Positions 1 to 4,537 of a stretch of DNA of 5,611 nucleotides are shown here, one piece after another; within the stretch, counting starts at the first letter, position 1, and each line of letters starts with the position of its first letter. The position numbers were made by a program, and so were the translations under genes. The stretch comes from Nitrospira sp. GTDB lineage: Bacteria; Nitrospirota; Nitrospiria; Nitrospirales; Nitrospiraceae. Below the pieces are notes generated by a model that was not told the origin of the DNA, did no database searches, and saw nothing but the letters and a program-made list of their open reading frames with translations. The stretch lies in contig JAOUEB010000111.1 of the NCBI GenBank assembly GCA_029858925.1, positions 1 through 5,611 on the forward strand. Direction: 5' to 3'.

Positions 1-272
1 CGAATGTCCTCATGTGAATTCCATACTATTGCATAGGTAATGTAGGTTCTCTTAGGCGCGTGCCAGGGCTTCTGTCAACCCACCTTTGGGAAGGGGAACG
101 GTTGCACCTGCGCCATCCTTCATATGTAGCGAGTGGTGCAATAGAACGATATGATAGGTCGGCTCGTGAAAGGGACCTTGCAGAGCCCCTGCGATTGTAG
201 AGCAGCCTTTGAACCATCAGCTCGGTTCGGACGACGGATAATATACATTCCGCACTAAGAGGAGATGGGGGT
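1..272. other. Left-edge region without a supported gene
   Basis: No gene with a convincing start and ribosome binding site is seen here. On the minus strand an open frame of 54 codons (216 down to the TAA at 52-54) has protein-like composition in its last half but no good start or Shine-Dalgarno sequence. It may be a gene remnant. The segment just before the + strand gene at 273 is AT-rich (TAATATACAT around 239-248), but no matching -35 box lies at normal spacing, so no promoter is called. Confidence 0.4.
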
Positions 273-779
273 ATGGACCCTGATTCGATGGTGCTGTTCT
301 CTCTAAACTGCCGATTAGGTCGATGGTTAAGGCTGTCCATCTCAATAGTCGTCTGTTGCCTGGTAGGGTCGGTGCCTATTTCGGCGATGGCCGGGCAAAT
401 AGGGTGGCTGATTACGCCGGACGAGGCGGCTCTTGCCCCTCCTTCTGCAGACCAGATGATTCGACCTCGCGGCCTGAGCAGTGACGGACCCGGCATTGAA
501 ATCGTCAAGCCGGAGGATGGGGAAAGTATTCCCAGCCCGGCCGAACTTCTTATTCGGTTCATACCCAAAACCGGCTCTATCGATCTGGCCAGTCTCAAAG
601 TGACGTTGCTCAAGTTTATTTCGATCGATCTGACCGATCGGCTCAGACCCTATGTCAACAGTGATGGAATTGCGATGAAGGATGCCAAAGTTCCAGCGGG
701 GAGCTATCGGGTTCGTATCTCACTGGCGGATTCTGCCGGCAAGGTTTCGAGTAGAGAGTTGTCGTTCGAAGTGCGCTAG
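273..779 (+). CDS. Secreted protein with C-terminal Ig-like (CopC-like) domain
   Basis: A 168-aa protein of unknown function, probably exported to the periplasm. A basic stretch (residues 14-20, RLGRWLR) is followed by a hydrophobic core (21-37) and an Ala-Met-Ala site at 38-40, which fits signal peptidase I cleavage before Gly41. Cys28-Cys29 sit inside the core but lack the small residue before Cys needed for a lipobox. After a Pro-rich linker (51-66), residues 75-168 look like one beta-sandwich: IEIVKPEDGESIPSP opens it as in CopC/bacterial Ig-like domains, and PAGSYRVRISLADSAGK near 141-157 gives the closing strands. The Met/His copper ligands of CopC are not evident, so copper binding is not claimed. 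The start is set by AAGAGGAG at 257-264, eight bases ahead of ATG. It is the only + strand gene and converges with the peptidase gene; the 77-bp gap shows no clear terminator. The fold call is by eye. Confidence 0.75.
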   Translation: MDPDSMVLFSLNCRLGRWLRLSISIVVCCLVGSVPISAMAGQIGWLITPDEAALAPPSADQMIRPRGLSSDGPGIEIVKPEDGESIPSPAELLIRFIPKTGSIDLASLKVTLLKFISIDLTDRLRPYVNSDGIAMKDAKVPAGSYRVRISLADSAGKVSSRELSFEVR

Positions 780-856
780 ACTGAGGGTCCTCGAAGTATG
801 GTCCTCTCTGAATCTGAACTATCTGTTGAATAGTGAGATGAGCGAGTTGTCCGGGT

Positions 857-1540
857 TTATCGCCGCAAGAAGCCGATCCACCGCCAAAGGTTGAGCAGAC
901 TCCCTAATGAAGCCGCCAGGTAGGTCAGCGCGGCCGCGGTGAGGATGCGGCGAGCCCCCCGCATGTCTTCAGTTGACAGGTAGTTCCCACGCTGGAGGAC
1001 GGGAAGGGCGCGTCTGAAGCTGGCATCCCACTCGACTGGAAGGGTGAAGAGATGCACCAACGTGGAAATCCCTATCGTGGCCATTCCGGCAAGCAATACC
1101 AGCATGCCAGCCGTGGGAGTTTTGGCCAGCGCGGTCGCAATTGGAATTCCCATCATGACCACGGCTCCGATTCTCTCTGCTCCCTGAGCGACCCGTACGA
1201 GCCGCGCGCGCTCTGTCAGAGGTTGATAGCCCGTATGATCTTGAATCGCGTGCCCGACTTCATGGGCGGCGACCGTGAGGGCCGTGAGGGATTTCCCGCT
1301 GAATTTGTCGGGTGTCAGGCGGACTGCTTTGGATTCAGCGTCGTAATGGTCGCCCAACTCGGTCGTTTCCACTGTGATGTGTTTCATGTCGAACCGGTCG
1401 AGTAGGTGCCGAGCCAACTCTCCGCCGGTTCCAGGGTAGTCAGGACGAGGACCGCTATATTGAGCGAACACCCGCCTGGTCCATAGTTGTGGACCAAAGA
1501 TGACAAGGCCAATGATAATCAACAGCAGAGCTAGGCGCAT
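857..1540 (-). CDS. YugP-family membrane zinc metallopeptidase
   Basis: A 227-aa integral membrane protein of the neutral zinc metallopeptidase family typified by Bacillus YugP (Zn_peptidase_2). The signature is AAHEVGHAIQ: His93, Glu94 and His97 form the HExxH zinc and catalytic motif. LPVEWDAS at 168-175 matches the family's conserved LPVEFDAS segment, and Glu170 may be the third zinc ligand. A hydrophobic N-terminal segment (3-19) is followed by a soluble catalytic part, then two closely spaced hydrophobic segments (about 124-140 and 144-167) and a last one (199-216), the expected YugP topology. An upstream in-frame ATG at 1624 would add 28 polar residues before the membrane anchor. ATG 1540 is preferred because the protein then starts directly with the anchor, has the usual family length, and has a G-rich stretch (GGTGGGG) about eight bases ahead. 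Substrates in this family are poorly known; a role in envelope protein quality control is only a guess. It stands alone, with no operon partner. Confidence 0.93.
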   Translation of the reverse strand: MRLALLLIIIGLVIFGPQLWTRRVFAQYSGPRPDYPGTGGELARHLLDRFDMKHITVETTELGDHYDAESKAVRLTPDKFSGKSLTALTVAAHEVGHAIQDHTGYQPLTERARLVRVAQGAERIGAVVMMGIPIATALAKTPTAGMLVLLAGMATIGISTLVHLFTLPVEWDASFRRALPVLQRGNYLSTEDMRGARRILTAAALTYLAASLGSLLNLWRWIGFLRR

Positions 1541-1693
1541 TTTTGATTCCCCACCCCTCTTTGCCCAGGAGGGCCAGCAGTGCTGCACGTGGAGCTGGAG
1601 CCTACCAGGTAGTTTGGTCGGCACTCAAGGTGTGGGAAGCTCGACTTGCAGTCAAGGGATGGATGGATCTCAAGGAACGTTCAGGTGCCACAT

Positions 1694-1719
1694 CCGGAGC
1701 CGCCTGAGAGCGGCTCCGG
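1694..1719. terminator. Perfect 10-bp hairpin, terminator-like
   Basis: CCGGAGCCGC at 1694-1703 pairs perfectly with GCGGCTCCGG at 1710-1719 around the six-base loop CTGAGA. It lies about 57 bases beyond the stop of the 36-aa membrane protein gene, which reads leftward into it, so it could end that transcript. In that direction no T-run follows. On the + strand it is followed by CGGACCTTTCTT, a weak U-tract, but no + strand gene ends here. Orientation is therefore uncertain. Confidence 0.45.
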
Positions 1720-1775
1720 CGGACCTTTCTTGAGAACGCACATTTGGGAGGGAGAGTTGGTGCGGCACTGACTGC

Positions 1776-1886
1776 TTAGAAGCCTGCCGTCGTCAGCGCG
1801 AACGCAATAATCCCCACGAAAAACGCCCCCAGTACATACAGGAGTCCGTTTTCCCATACATGATCGATGATATGCATGTCACGCAT
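1776..1886 (-). CDS. 36-aa single-span membrane miniprotein
   Basis: A very short gene encoding 36 residues, starting MRDMHIIDHVWENG and ending with LTTAGF. Residues 14-33 form one continuous hydrophobic segment (LLYVLGAFFVGIIAFALTT), long enough to span the membrane once. The N-terminus is polar and His-rich (His5, His9), and almost nothing follows the span. The case for a real gene rests on the Shine-Dalgarno sequence AGGAGGTGA (read on the minus strand, window 1893-1901), essentially the full anti-SD complement, six bases before ATG. The frame then stays open to TAA with one clean membrane segment. It follows the response regulator gene after about 167 bases and precedes the peptidase gene, both on the same strand, but no shared transcript is evident. 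Family unknown to me. Single-span subunits such as CydX look similar in general form, but no oxidase gene is nearby. Confidence 0.72.
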   Translation of the reverse strand: MRDMHIIDHVWENGLLYVLGAFFVGIIAFALTTAGF

Positions 1887-1892
1887 TTGAAC

Positions 1893-1901
1893 TCACCTCC
1901 T
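1893..1901 (-). promoter_or_regulatory. Near-perfect Shine-Dalgarno for the 36-aa gene
   Basis: On the minus strand this reads AGGAGGTGA, extended to AAAGGAGGTGA by the next two bases. It lies six bases before the ATG at 1886. It is the strongest ribosome binding site in the window and is what supports this tiny ORF as a gene. Confidence 0.75.
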
Positions 1902-2053
1902 TTGCCGGACGTTGGGCTTATGAATCGGTATGTCCACTGCTTGTCCCGCACAGTCGATGGTATGCTACCGACTTGGGTGAGTTTGTTGCCATCACCTAAA
2001 GGGTGGAATGGATCTACACCGTTCGGGTGAGATGAGGGAAGGGCCGGCGCGGC

Positions 2054-2698
2054 TTATTTCGTCTGCAAAAAGAACAGTACGGCCTCGACGCGCCCGTCTG
2101 CTGAAAGCTTCTGATAGATATGGTGCAGGTGTGTTTTGACCGTTTCAATCGAAACGAACAGATGCTCGGCGATTTCTTTATTGCTCCAGCCGGCTGCGGC
2201 ACAGGCTAGTATCTCTCGCTCGCGATCAGTCAGGCCGGACAGGAGGGTGTGGTGATCACCCTGTGCGTGCCCGACTGCCGCCAGCGCCTGGCGCGCAAAA
2301 CGATCGGGCATGGAAGGTGACAAGACATGCTCTCCCCGGTAGGCAGCCCTGATGATGCGCAACAGGTCGGCATGGTCCACGTCTGTGAGAATGTAGCCGA
2401 ACGCTCCAGCTCGCATCGCCGAGACAATCCGCGTGTCTTCATCGTGCACGGCGAGCAGTAGGACGTTCGTGCCGGGCAAACAACCACGAATCAGCGTGGT
2501 AGCCGTCACTCCATCGAGATTCGGCATGTCGATGTCCATGAGAACGAGGTCGGGCTTGTGTTTCATCGCCAGATCGAATGCCTCACGGCCATCCGCAGCG
2601 TCAGCAACGACCTTGAGATCTCTTTCGCGCGTTAAGAGCGCCCGCAGACTTTGCCTGAATAGTCGTTGATTTTCAGCGATGAGCAACCGGATGGACAT
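2054..2698 (-). CDS. NarL/FixJ-family response regulator with degenerate receiver
   Basis: A 214-aa DNA-binding transcription factor with an N-terminal receiver domain (about 3-120) and a C-terminal LuxR/GerE helix-turn-helix (about 153-212). In the HTH, LTDREREILACAAAGWSNKEI begins at 156, and the recognition helix lies near SIETVKTHLHHIYQKL (183-198). In the receiver, LMDIDMPNLDG carries the phosphoacceptor Asp55. Other key positions are altered. The acidic pair after strand 1, normally Asp-Asp, reads Glu9-Asn10. The Thr/Ser after strand 4 is Ala83 (VLLLAV). The invariant Lys after strand 5 is Thr105 (GYILTD). Normal phosphorylation switching is therefore doubtful, though the fold seems intact. 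The start ATG has GAGG (2706-2709) seven bases ahead, and this overlaps the TGA of the small ORF at 2708-2920, which suggests coupled translation. No histidine kinase lies in the window, so it is an orphan here and its targets are unknown. Confidence 0.95.
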   Translation of the reverse strand: MSIRLLIAENQRLFRQSLRALLTRERDLKVVADAADGREAFDLAMKHKPDLVLMDIDMPNLDGVTATTLIRGCLPGTNVLLLAVHDEDTRIVSAMRAGAFGYILTDVDHADLLRIIRAAYRGEHVLSPSMPDRFARQALAAVGHAQGDHHTLLSGLTDREREILACAAAGWSNKEIAEHLFVSIETVKTHLHHIYQKLSADGRVEAVLFFLQTK

Positions 2699-2707
2699 GG
2701 CGTGGCC

Positions 2708-2920
2708 TCATTGCCGGGGTCGGCTGGAGCATGGTTGTGCTTGATTCGATATCGGCAGGTTGTCCTGCCGCGCCGAGCAGGATTGTACCGGTCGGTCCAG
2801 GGCCGGCCAGGGCCATCTGGAGGACGGTAGCGTAGTTAAATTGCAGGGATCAGTTGGATTGGAGAGAGGGCCGCACTTGCCATATCTATCCGGTCGGATC
2901 ACAATAGCGTGTACGGTCAT
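2708..2920 (-). CDS. Possible 70-aa leader ORF ahead of the response regulator
   Basis: This ORF starts with ATG at 2920 behind a strong Shine-Dalgarno sequence (AGGAGGTG on the minus strand, about 2924-2931) and ends with a TGA that overlaps the GAGG ribosome binding site of the regulator gene, nine bases before its ATG. That layout suits a coupled or leader gene. The 70-residue product, beginning MTVHAIVIRPDRYGK, is rich in Pro, Ser, Arg and Cys and has no domain, signal peptide or membrane segment I recognise. From about 2845 leftward a different minus frame (QMALAGPGPTGTILLGAAG and onward) looks more protein-like than this one. The ORF may thus be frameshifted, or only its translation may matter. 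I trust the start site more than the full-length product. Confidence 0.4.
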   Translation of the reverse strand: MTVHAIVIRPDRYGKCGPLSNPTDPCNLTTLPSSRWPWPALDRPVQSCSARQDNLPISNQAQPCSSRPRQ

Positions 2921-2961
2921 GGCGCCACCTCCTGGATGAGGCGGAGTATTGACGAGATTGT

Positions 2962-2991
2962 ACTCTATGCCCTCCGTTGTGAAACGGTCAA
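2962..2991 (-). promoter_or_regulatory. Sigma70-like promoter with embedded inverted repeat
   Basis: Read on the minus strand, TTGACC (2986-2991) and TAGAGT (2962-2967) are separated by 18 bases: five of six matches to the -35 consensus and four of six to the -10. It sits 42 bases above the ATG at 2920, so it would drive the 70-aa ORF and the response regulator. The spacer holds a perfect inverted repeat, CCGTT-GTGA-AACGG at 2974-2987, which also overlaps the -35 box. A regulator bound there would compete with RNA polymerase. The repeat is short, so the operator idea is tentative. Confidence 0.45.
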
Positions 2992-3007
2992 GGTCTGGCG
3001 TGCAGTG

Positions 3008-3196
3008 TCAATACAGCGGTTCCTGAGGACCCCAGTGCAACCCGGCAAGATCCGGATCTTCGCCGCCCTGGTCTTGGGGTTTGTCGTGCTTTTCAGCTTT
3101 ACGCTGAAGGCGACGCTCTTCCTTCTCGCGCTGCTTCATCTGCCGCGCTTTCTCGCGATCTCGCTTTGCAAACGTTGTTTTGCCTGGTCCTGCGAT
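3008..3196 (-). CDS. 62-aa highly charged small protein, apparent ATC start
   Basis: A small basic/acidic protein that begins (M/I)AGPGKTTFAKRDREKARQM. Residues 10-38 are almost wholly Lys, Arg, Glu and Gln and probably form one long helix. The C-terminal tail (45-62) contains GEDPDLAGLHWGPQEPLY. From memory this resembles a widespread family of about 60-70-aa proteins with a KTTFxKRxRE start and an EDPDLAG..GPQ tail; its function is unknown to me. The Shine-Dalgarno sequence AAGGAGG lies five bases before ATC at 3194-3196. No ATG, GTG or TTG occurs in frame between the upstream TAG (3248-3250) and this ATC. The only internal ATG is codon 20, which would remove the conserved-looking N-terminus. 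ATC may act as a rare start, or a G-to-C change (mutation or sequence error) may have altered ATG. The gene lies 51 bases below the 91-aa gene in the same reading frame. The opposite strand gives a hydrophobic frame that I regard as a shadow. Confidence 0.7.
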   Translation of the reverse strand: MAGPGKTTFAKRDREKARQMKQREKEERRLQRKAEKHDKPQDQGGEDPDLAGLHWGPQEPLY

Positions 3197-3247
3197 GGTG
3201 CCCTCCTTGGTTTGCGGAACATGTGTGAGCGCGAACGTATGGGTATG

Positions 3248-3523
3248 CTATTGGGCAGTGCCGCGTCGCCGCTTTCGCACTGATGCAGTGGCATCGGCGG
3301 CTGATTTAGCGGGTGCAGCTTTTTGACCGGGGCGCGAATGGGCCCCCAGTCCCTGACTCGCCATGGAGATGATCTGGCTGCGAATATCTTCCATCGACCG
3401 TGTTGCCTCAATACGTCCAGGATCCTGGAGTCCGAGCACGTCCCAACGGATCTTGGTTCTCAGAACGGTCCGCTTGCGTTTGCGCGAGGTTTTGCCGGTG
3501 CCCCATGATGATGAGATTTTCAC
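3248..3523 (-). CDS. 91-aa basic hypothetical protein
   Basis: A protein of unknown function. The frame extends upstream to an ATG at 3592, but GTG at 3521-3523 is chosen because AGAGGAG (3531-3537) stands seven bases before it and the extra 23 residues look unlike coding sequence. The product starts VKISSSWGTGKTSRKRKRTV. A Lys/Arg block (11-18) is followed by a compact-looking segment with KIRWDVLGLQDPGR (24-37) and RSMEDIRSQIISMASQGLG (42-60). The tail is low-complexity, Ala/Lys/Arg-rich and ends in RKRRRGTAQ. The pI must be very high, which suits nucleic-acid or ribosome binding, but no known domain is seen. Its GTG overlaps the TGA of the 58-aa ORF as GTGA, and its TAG is in frame with the 62-aa gene below, so the three may be co-transcribed. 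Confidence 0.7.
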   Translation of the reverse strand: MKISSSWGTGKTSRKRKRTVLRTKIRWDVLGLQDPGRIEATRSMEDIRSQIISMASQGLGAHSRPGQKAAPAKSAADATASVRKRRRGTAQ

Positions 3524-3696
3524 GCTGTTGCTCCTCTCATTCGGTCGGTGATTGCAGGGATGCTGATCAAACCGTTCGCTTCCCAGGCCCATTCCCTGCT
3601 CAGGATAGGACGCAGGACAATACCCAGGGGCGCCGAAACTGACATCAATCGCGTAAGGTCAGGGATGGAACGTGGACGCGAAGGATCGCCGTTCAT
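3520..3696 (-). CDS. Possible 58-aa ORF overlapping the next gene by GTGA
   Basis: The frame runs from ATG at 3696 (MNGDPSRPRSIPDLTRLMSV) to a TGA at 3520-3522 that overlaps the GTG start of the 91-aa gene, the usual arrangement for coupled translation. The product has a moderately hydrophobic middle (SAPLGIVLRPIL, 21-32) and no domain I recognise. Against it, the only Shine-Dalgarno-like bases (AAGGA) abut the ATG with no spacer, and the gene is short enough to be open by chance. A likely extended -10 promoter lies just upstream, so translation could begin on a very short leader. Confidence 0.35.
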   Translation of the reverse strand: MNGDPSRPRSIPDLTRLMSVSAPLGIVLRPILSREWAWEANGLISIPAITDRMRGATA

Positions 3697-3712
3697 TCCT
3701 TAATTCTGGGGC

Positions 3713-3721
3713 ATTCTAACA
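3713..3721 (-). promoter_or_regulatory. Extended -10 promoter candidate for the small-ORF group
   Basis: On the minus strand this reads TGTTAGAAT: a TGn extension followed by TAGAAT, five of six matches to the -10 consensus. The -35 position has only a weak hexamer (TACTGT), which an extended -10 can tolerate. Transcription would start near 3706 and run into the 58-, 91- and 62-aa ORFs. Confidence 0.35.
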
Positions 3722-3772
3722 CATTGCAGGGGGTAACAGTAGAGGGTGCAGGAGCGAACGTGAAATAAGTAG

Positions 3773-3822
3773 CTCATATAATGAGGAGAGAATTTAATTT
3801 ACGGGTCGAAAGCGCCTTCGAC
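3773..3822. repeat. Two adjacent short inverted repeats in an intergenic gap
   Basis: CTCAT-ATA-ATGAG (3773-3785) is a perfect 13-bp dyad with TATAAT at 3777-3782 inside it on the + strand. Twenty bases on, GTCGAA-AGCGCC-TTCGAC (3805-3822) is a second perfect dyad. They lie in the 282-bp gap between the RRM gene and the small-ORF group. The second could be a weak leftward terminator, as an AT-rich stretch follows it on the minus strand, and the first could be an operator. No protein gene with a usable start was found across this gap. Confidence 0.35.
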
Positions 3823-3920
3823 AGGTCTATTGACATCAGTTAGACAGATGATGCGAACGAATGTGCGGCACTTGGAGTGAGGTGCGATCGTAGGCGGATG
3901 GTTACCCGAGATGTTGAGGT

Positions 3921-3950
3921 GGTGGGGCGCTTCAGAAGAAGCGCCCCACC
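3921..3950 (-). terminator. Perfect 13-bp hairpin after the RRM gene
   Basis: GGTGGGGCGCTTC (3921-3933) pairs with GAAGCGCCCCACC (3938-3950) around the loop AGAA. It begins 28 bases beyond the stop of the RRM protein gene, where a terminator would be expected. No T-run follows on either strand, so it may act as an RNA 3'-end stabiliser or a U-poor terminator rather than a classic intrinsic one. Confidence 0.65.
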
Positions 3951-3978
3951 TATCGCTCACAAGGGGTGCTTGTTTCGA

Positions 3979-4296
3979 TTAGTAGCGGTTGCGGTCGTTC
4001 CCGCCGCCGAAACGGCCTCCGCCACCTCCGCCGCCACCGGAACGCGGTTCCTGAGGCTTCGCTTCGTTGACGGTCAAGGACCGCCCATCCAGCTCTGTTC
4101 CGTTCAAGGCCGTGATGGCAGCTTTCGCTTCTTCGCTCGTTGACATTTCGACGAAGCCAAATCCGCGGGATTGGCCGGTGAATTTGTCCGCAATCACGCG
4201 GGCCGATTCAACGGTCCCGTGTGTCGCAAAGAGCGTGGTGAGTTGCGATTCGGTTGTCGCGTATGGCAACCCGCCGACATACAATTTTGAACCCAT
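3979..4296 (-). CDS. Single-RRM RNA-binding protein with Gly-rich tail
   Basis: A 105-aa cytoplasmic RNA-binding protein made of one RNA recognition motif plus a short disordered tail. RNP2 is LYVGGL (5-10) and RNP1 is RGFGFVEM (44-51); aromatic Tyr6, Phe46 and Phe48 occupy the usual RNA-stacking positions. The domain ends with LTVNEAKP near 74-81. The tail (87-105) has an eight-glycine run, then RFGGGNDRNRY. This is the common bacterial/cyanobacterial RRM type (Rbp-like), in which such proteins are often stress- or cold-related; that role is family knowledge, not shown here. ATG 4296 is chosen over an in-frame upstream ATG at 4350 because AGGAGG lies seven bases before it and the RRM starts at once. 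It appears to be a single-gene transcript with its own promoter and a strong hairpin after the stop. Confidence 0.95.
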   Translation of the reverse strand: MGSKLYVGGLPYATTESQLTTLFATHGTVESARVIADKFTGQSRGFGFVEMSTSEEAKAAITALNGTELDGRSLTVNEAKPQEPRSGGGGGGGGRFGGGNDRNRY

Positions 4297-4316
4297 GGGG
4301 GTTCCTCCTTCCAAGA

Positions 4317-4345
4317 ATGATATTGTCTGAGGACACGAGAAACAA
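4317..4345 (-). promoter_or_regulatory. Candidate promoter of the RRM gene
   Basis: On the minus strand TTGTTT (4340-4345) and TATCAT (4317-4322) are spaced by 17 bases. The -10 matches five of six consensus bases and the -35 only three. The start point would fall near 4310, leaving a leader of about 14 bases that barely contains the Shine-Dalgarno sequence. The short leader makes this tentative. Confidence 0.35.
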
Positions 4346-4454
4346 GTCACGAGGGGAAGGAGAGGGCCGAAGACGCGATCAGAGAAGCGGCTTTGGTCAG
4401 GCTTCCGGTCAGATTCTCGGTACCAACAACATCGGTGATGGGCCGTTGTGATTT

Positions 4455-4485
4455 CGTCTCATGCGAGGCCCTCCGCGATGAGACG
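4455..4485. terminator. Inverted repeat downstream of the 112-aa gene
   Basis: CGTCTCAT (4455-4462) pairs with ATGAGACG (4478-4485). The stem can extend inward by three G-C pairs (GCG with CGC) across one bulged G, leaving the loop AGGCCCTC. It lies about 53 bases beyond the stop of the 112-aa gene, consistent with a leftward terminator, but no T-run follows. The surrounding 4346-4537 shows no supported gene. Confidence 0.35.
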
Positions 4486-4537
4486 GCGCATCCTACCATG
4501 TGTGGGGCGAGATAGCTACTCCGCTGGTCGCACCTCG

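Noticed and set aside
26..613. Long 195-codon minus-strand frame across the left part
   Set aside because: It lies antisense to the secreted Ig-like protein gene, which has a good Shine-Dalgarno sequence and signal peptide. The product is Ser/Arg/Pro-rich without domains, typical of a shadow frame.
1052..1405. + strand 117-codon frame
   Set aside because: Wholly antisense to the zinc peptidase catalytic region; composition and start give no support.
1573..1583. CAGCAGTGCTG palindrome upstream of the peptidase gene
   Set aside because: Short and not associated with recognisable promoter elements; no basis for an operator call.
2230..2487. 85-codon minus frame inside the response regulator, and the + frame at 2433-2669
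   Set aside because: Both are alternative frames of the well-supported response regulator gene.
2909..3283. + strand 124-codon frame with strongly hydrophobic stretches, looking like a membrane protein
   Set aside because: The Leu/Phe-rich part is the antisense of the Lys/Glu/Arg-rich 62-aa gene. It starts at a GTG without a ribosome binding site and covers the promoter of the regulator operon.
3830..3835. Perfect TTGACA -35 hexamer on the + strand
   Set aside because: No -10-like hexamer at 15-19 bases downstream, and no gene follows on the + strand.
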